A stretch of 64,000 nt of DNA, taken from Phycisphaeraceae bacterium. GTDB lineage: Bacteria > Planctomycetota > Phycisphaerae > Phycisphaerales > UBA1924. A program made the translations under genes and the position numbers. The stretch covers positions 620,001 through 684,000 of the forward strand of contig JAHBXI010000001.1 in assembly GCA_019636515.1 (NCBI GenBank). The letters run 5' to 3'. Under the pieces are notes generated by a model, which worked only from the letters and a program-made list of their open reading frames with translations, had not been told where the DNA came from and did no database searches. Positions within the stretch are counted from its first letter, which is position 1. Every line of letters starts with the position of its first letter. Positions 33,233 through 41,158 of the stretch are shown here, piece after piece.

Positions 33233-35302
33233 ATGCCCGATTCGCCGAATCATCCTGATCCGATTGGCCCGAATCAGGGCACGGGCCGACGCCACCGGGA
33301 CATGCCGTCCATGCCCGGCCATCCCGACGCCGAATCCAACCCCACGATCCCGACCCCAGCGTCGGGATCGTCGCCTTTTGGAGATCTTCCGGGCGGCCCG
33401 GCGGGGGACACGCTCTCCGACCCGCTGCACGGCCGCGCCCCCAACCCCCTGCTGGCCGTGTCGGAGAGTTCCGTCGAGTCGGAGTTTTACAGCCCCCTGC
33501 CCGAGGGATACCAGCGAGGGTTCCACAAGTACGTGGTCATCCTCGGGACGGTGATGTCGGCCCTGGGAAAGGGCATCTTCTCGTCAAGCCTCGCCAAACT
33601 CTTCAAGGAAAAAGGCCTCACCGTCGCCCCGATCAAGATGGAGGGGTACCTGAACATCGACTCGGGAACCCTCAACCCCTACCGACACGGGGAGGTCTTC
33701 GTCCTCGATGACGGGACCGAGTGCGACATGGACCTTGGGACCTACGAACGGCTGCTGGACCAGAACCTCTCCCGGCGCAACTTCACGACCAGCGGGCAGA
33801 TCTTCGGGGAGATCATCGGCCGGGAGCGCCGCGGGGTCTATCTGGGACGCGACGTCCAGTGGATCCCGCACGTCACGGGTGAGGTCAAGCGCAAACTCCG
33901 GGAACTGGCCGTGTACGGCGACGGCAAACGCCCGGCCGACGTGGTCTTTGTCGAGGTCGGCGGGACCGTCGGGGATTACGAGAACGGCTTTTACATCGAG
34001 GCGCTTCGCGAACTGGCCTTCGAGGAAGGGCCGGGGTCGTGCTGCTTTGTCGCCCTTACGTACATCCTCGAACCAAAGGCCCTGGGAGAGCAGAAATCCA
34101 AGGCCGCGCAACTGGGCATCAAGCGGCTCATGGAAGTCGGCATCCAGCCGGGCATCATCGCCTGCCGCGCCAGCAACCCCTGCTCCCCGAAGGTGATGGA
34201 AAAGATCGCGATGTTCTCCAACGTCCCGCCGCGGCGGATCTTCTCCATGCACGACCGGCCCAGCGTCTACACCATCCCCGAGGAGATGCGCCAGGAGGGA
34301 CTGGACCGCGAGATCCTCTCGCTTCTCAACCTCCACGACCGCGCCGACGCATCCAAGGAAGACAAGGCCCGGGAGCAGTGGCTCGGATTTGTCCGGAGGC
34401 TTTCGGCTCCCCGTCGCCACGACGTCGTGATCGGGGTGGCGGGCAAGTACGCCAACCTGCGCGATGCCTACGCCTCGATCGATAAGGCGATCGAGCAATG
34501 CTCGGCCCACCTCAACTGCCGCATCGAAACCCGCTGGATCGACTCGACGGAAATCGACGACCTCACCGCCGAAACGCACCTGGGAGACCTCGACGGAGTC
34601 ATCGTTCCCGGAGGGTTTGGCACCCGAGGCGTCGAGGGCAAGATCGCCTGCGTCCGCCACTGCCGGGAGAAGCACCTGCCGTACCTGGGCATCTGCCTTG
34701 GATTCCAGGTCGCCATCATCGAGTTCGCCCGCAACGTCGTCGGCCTGGACGCCGCCTCAAGCACCGAGTTCGACACCGCCGCGTACCACACGCCACACCC
34801 CGTCATCAGCGAACTCCCCGAGCAAAAAAAGATCGAGGGACTCGGCGGCACCATGCGCCTTGGGGCCCAGGACGTGGTCATCACGCCCGGATCGCTCGCC
34901 GCGTTTCTTTCAGGGAACAGGCCGCGCGTCCGCGAACGCTTCCGACACCGGTACGAGGTTGATCCCCGCTACATCGACCAACTCGAGTCGGCCGGGATGG
35001 TCTTCTCCGGCCGCCATCCCACGCGGCCGATCATGCAGATCGTCGAACTCCGCCAGCCCGACGCCCAGGACCAGACGCCCGAGCCCGGCTCCCCCGCCGT
35101 CACGCATCCCTTCTTCATCGGGGCCCAATTCCACCCGGAACTGACCAGCCGCCCACTCAACCCCCAGCCCCTGTTCATGGGCCTGGTGGCCGCGGCCATC
35201 CAGCGAAAGGCCAAGTCCGCCGATCCCGGCCTGGTCCGAGTCGGCGACCCGGATGTTGACCGCTGGCTCCGCAACGGGTCAACCCGCCGCCAGACGGCCT
35301 GA
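33233..35302 (+). CDS. pyrG: CTP synthase, divergent form with long N-terminal extension
   Basis: Converts UTP to CTP using ATP and glutamine. The first ~85 residues are Pro/Gly/Ser-rich and not part of the fold. The ligase domain begins KYVVILGTVMSALGKGIFSSS, where the usual reads GGVVSSLGKG. Further on IKMEGYLNID replaces LKLDPYINVD, HGEVFVLDDG is kept, and the KTKPTQ UTP-binding stretch becomes QKSKAAQ. The glutaminase half is standard: VPGGFGTRGVEGK, GICLGFQ with the nucleophile Cys, STEFD, LGGTMRLGA and FHPEL. 689 residues against ~545 usual. A TATATT (33211-33216) lies 17 bp before ATG and may be a -10 box. Confidence 0.9.
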   Translation: MPDSPNHPDPIGPNQGTGRRHRDMPSMPGHPDAESNPTIPTPASGSSPFGDLPGGPAGDTLSDPLHGRAPNPLLAVSESSVESEFYSPLPEGYQRGFHKYVVILGTVMSALGKGIFSSSLAKLFKEKGLTVAPIKMEGYLNIDSGTLNPYRHGEVFVLDDGTECDMDLGTYERLLDQNLSRRNFTTSGQIFGEIIGRERRGVYLGRDVQWIPHVTGEVKRKLRELAVYGDGKRPADVVFVEVGGTVGDYENGFYIEALRELAFEEGPGSCCFVALTYILEPKALGEQKSKAAQLGIKRLMEVGIQPGIIACRASNPCSPKVMEKIAMFSNVPPRRIFSMHDRPSVYTIPEEMRQEGLDREILSLLNLHDRADASKEDKAREQWLGFVRRLSAPRRHDVVIGVAGKYANLRDAYASIDKAIEQCSAHLNCRIETRWIDSTEIDDLTAETHLGDLDGVIVPGGFGTRGVEGKIACVRHCREKHLPYLGICLGFQVAIIEFARNVVGLDAASSTEFDTAAYHTPHPVISELPEQKKIEGLGGTMRLGAQDVVITPGSLAAFLSGNRPRVRERFRHRYEVDPRYIDQLESAGMVFSGRHPTRPIMQIVELRQPDAQDQTPEPGSPAVTHPFFIGAQFHPELTSRPLNPQPLFMGLVAAAIQRKAKSADPGLVRVGDPDVDRWLRNGSTRRQTA

Positions 35303-35346
35303 TGACCCCCCGGCAAGGGCCTGATCCATGAATCCTGTCCCGGTCG

Positions 35347-36024
35347 TCACCCGGCTTGCCGTTCCAGGCCGGCCGCGGCGTGCCACAGCACGCACGCGCT
35401 GAACCGATCGGGCCGGCCCCGGCCCGCGATCGCGTTGTGCAAGAGCGTCTCGGCGTAGAGCCGGGCCTCCTCGTCCCCGTGTTTGGCCCACATCCAGGCA
35501 AAGACGTGGGCGGCCCAGGGGTGGCCCGTCGCATTGTCGGGCTGGACGTTTTCCATCAGCCACAGCGCGGCGTCCAGGCACCGATCTTGCAGTCCGGGGT
35601 CCGCCCCCGGCCCTCGCGCGATCGACCAGGTCGCGTGCAGGCCCGAGAGTTCTCGCTCCGTCCAGACCTCGATCGGCCCGTCGGTCCATGCCCCCGTGAT
35701 CGGCGCCCGGCCACGGGTCATCCACGCCGGGGTACGCCACCGGCCGCTCGACACCCCGTCCGCGACGAGCCACCACAATTCCACGTCCCGCCCTCCCGGA
35801 CCCCAGACACCCGCCGCCAACGCGAACGGGTCAACCGCAAGGATCGCCGCCAGGAACGGAAGATCAACCGGCCGCCGGTGCCCCCTCTCGTCGGTGAACG
35901 CCTCGATGAACGACCTCGCGTGACTCGCATCCGTCGAGCCATCCACGATCGGCGTGCCCTCCAGCACGGGACGGGCCGCCCACTCCAGCCGCCGACGCCA
36001 AAGATCCAGCGCCTCCACGTTCAT
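35347..36024 (-). CDS. Unknown protein, translationally coupled to a glycosyltransferase
   Basis: No family recognised. The 225-residue protein is rich in Trp (about 14) and mainly helical in its second half (CLDAALWLMENVQPDNATGHPWAAHVFAWMW and EARLYAETLLHNAIAG), which resembles the alpha/alpha-toroid helices of sugar-processing enzymes. No signal peptide is present. The start ATG 36024 overlaps the stop of the upstream glycosyltransferase as ATGA, so both are probably made together and may act on the same glycan or glycolipid. It converges with pyrG with 44 bp between. Confidence 0.75.
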   Translation of the reverse strand: MNVEALDLWRRRLEWAARPVLEGTPIVDGSTDASHARSFIEAFTDERGHRRPVDLPFLAAILAVDPFALAAGVWGPGGRDVELWWLVADGVSSGRWRTPAWMTRGRAPITGAWTDGPIEVWTERELSGLHATWSIARGPGADPGLQDRCLDAALWLMENVQPDNATGHPWAAHVFAWMWAKHGDEEARLYAETLLHNAIAGRGRPDRFSACVLWHAAAGLERQAG

Positions 36025-36962
36025 GCGATCCCCTGGGCGTCCGCCCCATCGCCACGCCGATGCCCCGGCGGAAGGACCTCGCGACAATTCACTTCAATGC
36101 CGCCTTCAAACCGTCGAGCCGTCACCGGCGGCTGCTCGATCGGATCCGTCACACCACGGGCGCACCGCCACGGCAGGCGACGGCGAAAACGCTCGACGCC
36201 CGCCGATTCCTTCCACACGCCCGGCGCCCGCGTCGGGTGCCACTGGTGAAGGACCAACGCCTCTCGGACGACCACGCCGGCGCTTGCCCCCGAGCCGTGG
36301 AGGCGGCGACCCACGTCGTCGTCCTCCTGACCCCAGCCCGTGAATTCCTCGTCAAAGCCATTGACACGGAGGATGGCCCCGACGCCGACCGAGAAATGCG
36401 CGCTGAGGACCTTGGGTTTGTGCCGCTTGACCAGGCCGAACCGCCGCAGGAACAGTTGACGCCGATAGCGACGGTCTCGGCGCGCCAACGCCCGGGCCTG
36501 CTCCGGGGTGAGGATCGCGGCGTCACGCCCCGCCCGCACCGCCCCTTCGTCGAAGGCCTCCGTCTGCTCGGGCGTCAGTTCGACCCGAAAGCCCACCAGC
36601 AGGTCCACCCGTTCGCCGCGATGTCCATGCACGCGAACGACCGACGACGAAGGGGAGCAGTCTCCGTCAAGGTACAAGACACGGTCTGTCAACTCGGCCC
36701 CGGCCGAAACGAGCGCCCGAAGGCCGTTGTTCCGGGCCTGCCCTACCCGGCACTCCCCGGTAAACGCCCGCTGAACGACCACGATCGCTCTCCCCAACTC
36801 CGCCGAGCACTCACGGACCACGGCGGCGATCTCCGGCTGGTCGTTGTCGCACGAGACGATCACCTCGGCGGCGGGAAGATCCTGAAACGCCACGCCGAGC
36901 AGCGACCGGCGGAGGTGCCGCGTCGTATGCGTGGTCAAAATGACGTGGACACGGCCTGGCAA
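36021..36962 (-). CDS. Family 2-type glycosyltransferase with galactosyltransferase-like C-terminus
   Basis: Transfers a sugar from a nucleotide-sugar to a surface glycan or lipid. The GT-A fold is visible as VHVILTTHTTRHLRRSLLG, VIVSCDNDQPE, GQARNNGLRA, the metal-binding LYLDGDC, and the GFDEEFTGWGQEDDDVGRR motif typical of chondroitin/galactosyl-type transferases. The start is uncertain. TTG 36962 gives a fold-complete protein of 313 residues without running into divergent panC; longer frames reach 37175 but overlap it. The gene overlaps a Trp-rich unknown protein downstream. Confidence 0.8.
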   Translation of the reverse strand: MPGRVHVILTTHTTRHLRRSLLGVAFQDLPAAEVIVSCDNDQPEIAAVVRECSAELGRAIVVVQRAFTGECRVGQARNNGLRALVSAGAELTDRVLYLDGDCSPSSSVVRVHGHRGERVDLLVGFRVELTPEQTEAFDEGAVRAGRDAAILTPEQARALARRDRRYRRQLFLRRFGLVKRHKPKVLSAHFSVGVGAILRVNGFDEEFTGWGQEDDDVGRRLHGSGASAGVVVREALVLHQWHPTRAPGVWKESAGVERFRRRLPWRCARGVTDPIEQPPVTARRFEGGIEVNCREVLPPGHRRGDGADAQGIA

Positions 36963-37101
36963 CGGGCAAGCGTATCGACCCCCTTCAAGCCCGGCCAACC
37001 ACCGCGGCGACCGGCAATCCCACGCGAAGGCGCGTGACCAAGAAAAATCAGAACAAGGACCCGGCCCTTGACCCGACCTCGCCCCCCTCGAACCGTTCCG
37101 C

Positions 37102-37971
37102 GTGTACGTCCTGCGAACCAACGCCGACCTCGAACCCTGGAGGGCCGACACGGCATGGGTCGCCTTCGTCCCCACGATGGGCGCCCTGCACGAAGGACAC
37201 GAAAGCCTGATCCGCCAGGCCGCGGCGGCCGCGCGCGGTCATCCCGGCGGGGCCTGCCTGGTCAGCATCTTTGTCAACCCGACCCAGTTCAACGACCCGG
37301 CGGATCTGGCTCGCTACCCCAGAACCATCGAGAACGACCTGGAATGTTGCCGGCGGAGCGGGGCCGACGCGATCTACGTCCCGGGTCCTGAGGACATCTA
37401 CCCACCCGGAGAATCCATCCCGATCCCGCCCTTGCCCGACGTGGCGATCCTGCCTCAACTGGAGGATTCCCACCGGCCCGGTCACTTCGCGGGTGTCTGC
37501 CAGGTCGTCCTTCGCCTCTTGCGCCTCGCACGCCCTCACGAAGCCCTGTTTGGGGAAAAGGACTGGCAGCAATTCCGCGTGATCGACGCGATGGTCGAGA
37601 GCCTGGGCCTGCCGATTCGCGTTGTCCCGATCCCGACCATGCGCGAGTCCGACGGCCTTGCCATGAGCAGTCGGAACCGCTTCCTGTCGCCCGCCGAGCG
37701 TCGCCGGGCCGCCTCCCTGGCCCTGGCCCTCGAGGGAGCGGCACGCCTCACGGATCCCGGCCAGGCCCAGCGGCATATGGCCGACGTGCTGACACAAGCA
37801 GGGGCCACGATCGAATACGCGGTCGTCCGCGAGGCCCGGTCGCTCATGCCGATCTCGCCGGGGACCTTCGTGCCGGGCGCGACTCCCCGGCGGGCGCTGA
37901 TCGCCGCCCGGATCGGGAGCGTCCGACTGATCGACAATGCCCCGTGGCCGGCTTCGCTCGCCGGGGCCTGA
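37102..37971 (+). CDS. panC: Pantothenate synthetase
   Basis: Joins pantoate and beta-alanine with ATP to make pantothenate, the precursor of coenzyme A. The 289-residue protein has VAFVPTMGALHEGHESLI (the HxGH nucleotide motif), VSIFVNPTQFN, ADAIYVPG, FGEKDWQQFRVI and MSSRNRFLSPAER, the full set of family motifs in order. GTG 37102 is the only start close to the fold. It lies 52 bp before argG on the same strand, so the two may be co-transcribed although they serve different pathways. Confidence 0.95.
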   Translation: MYVLRTNADLEPWRADTAWVAFVPTMGALHEGHESLIRQAAAAARGHPGGACLVSIFVNPTQFNDPADLARYPRTIENDLECCRRSGADAIYVPGPEDIYPPGESIPIPPLPDVAILPQLEDSHRPGHFAGVCQVVLRLLRLARPHEALFGEKDWQQFRVIDAMVESLGLPIRVVPIPTMRESDGLAMSSRNRFLSPAERRRAASLALALEGAARLTDPGQAQRHMADVLTQAGATIEYAVVREARSLMPISPGTFVPGATPRRALIAARIGSVRLIDNAPWPASLAGA

Positions 37972-38023
37972 AGTTCCCGGTGGCCGGGGTTGAATGCGAA
38001 CCCCGTCGGCGAACAATGGTCAC

Positions 38024-39229
38024 ATGAGCAAACTGATCGCCCTTGCCTATTCCGGCGGACTCGACACCTCCGCCATCATCCCCTGGCTCCGAGAGACCAT
38101 GGACTGCGAAGTGGTCGCCGTCGTCGGCGATGTCGGCCAGGGAGCGGACGAACTGACCGGCATCGAAGCCAAGGCCCGCAATTCCGGCGCTCGCGAGTGC
38201 CATGTCGTGGATCTCAAGCGAGAGTTCGTCCAGGAGTACATCGAGCCGATGCTGCTGTCGGGCGCGATCTACGAGGGCCGGTATCTGCTGGGCACGGCGA
38301 TCGCACGACCGCTGCTGGCCAAGGCCCAGGTGCAGGTGGCCCGCAAGGTCGGGGCCACGGCGCTGGCCCACGGCTGCACGGGCAAGGGCAACGACCAGGT
38401 CCGCTTCGAGGCGGCGTTTGCCGCCCTGGCCCCTGATCTGGAGGTGATCTCACCGTGGCGCGTCTGGAATCTCAAGGGACGCCAGGACCTGCTCGACTAC
38501 CTCAAGAAGCACAACGTCCCGACCACCGCCAGCGCGACGAAGATCTACTCCCGGGACCGCAACCTCTGGCACATCAGCCACGAGGGGGGCGCGATCGAGG
38601 ACCCGTGGAACCCGCCGCCCGACGATGTCTGGATGCTCACCGCCGACGTCAAGGACACCCCCGACCAGCCCGAAGAGGTGACGATCACCTTTGAACACGG
38701 ACGGGCACGCAAACTCGACGGCACGCAGACTTCCCCGGAGGTCCTGGTGGAAAGACTCAACGCGGTCGGGGGACGCCACGGGGTCGGTCGCATCGACCTG
38801 GTCGAGAACCGACGCGTGGGCATGAAATCGCGCGGGCTGTACGAGACCCCCGGCGGGACCATCCTGGTCGAGGCTCTCCGCGGGCTGGAGGAGATGGTCC
38901 TGGACCGCGAAACCCGCCACTGGAAGGAACACCTGGGCCTCACGTTCGCCGAACTGGTCTACGACGGCCGCTGGTTCACGCCCCTGCGTGAGGCCCTTTC
39001 CGCGTGCGCCGAGAAAATGGCCGAGAAACTCTCCGGAGAAATCGTCGTCCGCCTGCACAAGGGGCACGCGACCACCGTCCGACGCCGGAGTCCCCACGCC
39101 CTCTACTCCCACACCTTCGCCAGTTTCGACATGAACGAGGTGTACGACCAGAAGCACGCCGAGGGCTTCATCCGCCTCCTCTCGCTCCCCGAGCGCATCG
39201 CCGCCCTCAAGAGCGGCGGCCTCAAGTAA
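38024..39229 (+). CDS. argG: Argininosuccinate synthase
   Basis: Condenses citrulline and aspartate with ATP, the penultimate step of arginine synthesis. The 401-residue protein begins [18 protein letters not shown], the PP-loop ATP motif, and has [43 protein letters not shown]-like [11 protein letters not shown] and [15 protein letters not shown] 38024 was chosen because the fold begins immediately. An upstream in-frame ATG at 37994 would add ten residues unlike the family. Confidence 0.96.
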   Translation: MSKLIALAYSGGLDTSAIIPWLRETMDCEVVAVVGDVGQGADELTGIEAKARNSGARECHVVDLKREFVQEYIEPMLLSGAIYEGRYLLGTAIARPLLAKAQVQVARKVGATALAHGCTGKGNDQVRFEAAFAALAPDLEVISPWRVWNLKGRQDLLDYLKKHNVPTTASATKIYSRDRNLWHISHEGGAIEDPWNPPPDDVWMLTADVKDTPDQPEEVTITFEHGRARKLDGTQTSPEVLVERLNAVGGRHGVGRIDLVENRRVGMKSRGLYETPGGTILVEALRGLEEMVLDRETRHWKEHLGLTFAELVYDGRWFTPLREALSACAEKMAEKLSGEIVVRLHKGHATTVRRRSPHALYSHTFASFDMNEVYDQKHAEGFIRLLSLPERIAALKSGGLK

Positions 39230-39281
39230 TCAAGCCCGGGGCGCCGACCCCACCGACCGCGGGATCCCCCCGCGGACATGC

Positions 39282-39312
39282 AAAGAAAAGGCCCCGGAGT
39301 TGATCCGGGGCC
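39282..39312 (-). terminator. Intrinsic terminator for the Cys-rich secreted protein (minus strand)
   Basis: GGCCCCGGA (39290-39298) pairs with TCCGGGGCC (39304-39312) with a five-base loop. The A-rich CAAAGAAAA to its left reads as a T-rich run on the minus strand, so it ends transcription from the gene at 39367-41025. It may also slow convergent argG transcripts. Confidence 0.78.
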
Positions 39313-39366
39313 GTGGCGCCGTGCGCACACACGCGGGCGAGGCGGGGGACGGGCGAAGGGCGTCGG

Positions 39367-41025
39367 TCAGCACCCTTCCTCGAACGCCAGCACGAACCCG
39401 ACGAAATCCTCGATGTCCACAAAGCCGCTCTCGTCAAAGTCCGCCGAGTCGTCGCCCAGTTCAAAGGCCATCACGAACGACGTGTAATCCTCGATGTCCA
39501 CGAAACCGCTCTGGTCGAAATCCGCCGGACAAAGCGTCTCGCAGATATCCGCCGTGCCGTTGCCGTTCCCGTCCACGCACGTCGTCAGCGGACCCTTGAA
39601 CGTCGCATCGGGCAGGCCCAGGCACTCCGTCTCGCTGAGCGAGAGGCAGAACCCGTTGCCCAGGCAGCACGCCCCCGAGGGCTGGGGACAGTTGGTCGAT
39701 TGGCACGACGAACCCACGCCCTGGAAGGTCCCGCCCTGGCCGAGGCACGCCGCCTGCGTCGATGTCACGCAGTTGCCCAGCGGCAGGCAGCACGCCCCCG
39801 ACGGGCACTGGTTGTTCACGCACGCCGTCGCCGGGCCGAGCCACGTTCCGCCCGCGCCCTGGCAATCGACTTCCTTGAGCGTCAGGCAGAAGTTGTTGCT
39901 GAAGCAGCACGCCCCGGTCGGCGCCGGGCACGTCTCGGGCCCGCAGGAAGAATTGTCCCCCTGGTACTGACCCGCCTGAGACTGGCAGAGGCCGATCGTC
40001 GTCACCTGGCACTGGCCGCTGGGAAGGCAGCACGCCCCCACGCCCGGCTGGCAGTTCAAACTCGTCCACTTCGCCCGCATCACCCAGTCTCCGGATGGAC
40101 GACAGAGCGAGTTGAGATTGCTGAACCGCACCCATCCCCCGTTGGGAGGGCATCCGAACGGCCCGCAATTGATGCCCTTGAGCCAGTTCAGCGTCGGCTG
40201 CGCCAGACCGGACACGTCCGTGGTCGGGAAGGCGTTGCGGTTGCTCGGGATGTCCCCCGAACTGCATCCCGAGCCGACCTGCTGGTTGTGGTCGTCGATC
40301 CGGAACCCGATCGTAAACGTGTTGGACCCGTCCCCAGGCGCGTTGATGATGATCTGCTCGGGATCCGACGGGTCAATCCCAAAGAGCAGGTTGGTCCCGT
40401 TCGTGCCGGGGGGCATCGTGATGTGCGGCAGCAGCACCCCGTCGGACGAGTACGACGCCACCAGCGTCCCGGTGTCCGGGCGGCCGGACCAGAACAGCAT
40501 CGTCCACTTCGTCGTCGTCGGAACAATCGCGTTCTGCTGCGCGACGATCACCTCCGTCGTGTCGATCCGGATCGGGAACGAGTTGGAGGGAATCGTGTAC
40601 TGCGCCGCGGCCACCTCGTTCTCCGCGAAACCGGCCTGGATGACGAACGAGCCGCCCTCGAAGTTCGCGTCCGTGTGCGTCGAGATCACCTCGCACGATC
40701 GGGGATCGCCTCCCCCGCCCTGGCCGATCGGCTCAAGGTACTCGACGTAGCCCAGCGAGGTCACCCACAGCGTCGGCAGTTCCCCCAGCACCACCGGCGA
40801 CTCAAGGTCCGATCGGCTCGGCGGCGAAACCTCGCCCCTCACCTGCGCCAGGGCCGTGGACGACCCGGAGTGCGTCGAACCAACCCACGAGGGAGGGGCC
40901 GGCCACACCGCCAGCGCCGGAACCATCAACACCGCGGGAATCGCCGTGAAACGACTCGAACGCGGCGCGAATCCAACGACGCGAGATCCCAGCAGGCGAA
41001 CGAATAACCGATGAAACAACGACAT
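39367..41025 (-). CDS. Secreted Cys-rich repeat protein with dockerin-like Gly-Cys tail
   Basis: Exported structural or binding protein of unknown role. ATG 41025 follows AGGAG by 6 bases and opens on a long signal peptide. Residues ~60-340 form a beta-rich domain without recognised fold. Then come four Cys-rich repeats of ~40 residues, each starting GACCLP, GACCFS or GACCLG and containing about six Cys, probably as disulfide-linked units. The last 54 residues are two EF-hand-like repeats (DFDQSGFVDIEDY and DFDESGFVDIEDF) ending in Gly-Cys, matching the tail of the C25 peptidase at 24407-26716. 552 residues. Confidence 0.85.
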   Translation of the reverse strand: MSLFHRLFVRLLGSRVVGFAPRSSRFTAIPAVLMVPALAVWPAPPSWVGSTHSGSSTALAQVRGEVSPPSRSDLESPVVLGELPTLWVTSLGYVEYLEPIGQGGGGDPRSCEVISTHTDANFEGGSFVIQAGFAENEVAAAQYTIPSNSFPIRIDTTEVIVAQQNAIVPTTTKWTMLFWSGRPDTGTLVASYSSDGVLLPHITMPPGTNGTNLLFGIDPSDPEQIIINAPGDGSNTFTIGFRIDDHNQQVGSGCSSGDIPSNRNAFPTTDVSGLAQPTLNWLKGINCGPFGCPPNGGWVRFSNLNSLCRPSGDWVMRAKWTSLNCQPGVGACCLPSGQCQVTTIGLCQSQAGQYQGDNSSCGPETCPAPTGACCFSNNFCLTLKEVDCQGAGGTWLGPATACVNNQCPSGACCLPLGNCVTSTQAACLGQGGTFQGVGSSCQSTNCPQPSGACCLGNGFCLSLSETECLGLPDATFKGPLTTCVDGNGNGTADICETLCPADFDQSGFVDIEDYTSFVMAFELGDDSADFDESGFVDIEDFVGFVLAFEEGC

Positions 41026-41158
41026 AATCGCTCCTGGATGCACAAGTCTCGAAACTCATCACGGCGCCGAGAGCCATCGGCAGAATATCATTCCCCGACG
41101 CTTCCTGATAGCGATTCTGCATCGTTCGTGCGCGAAGATCACCCGGGAGGTCGAACAA

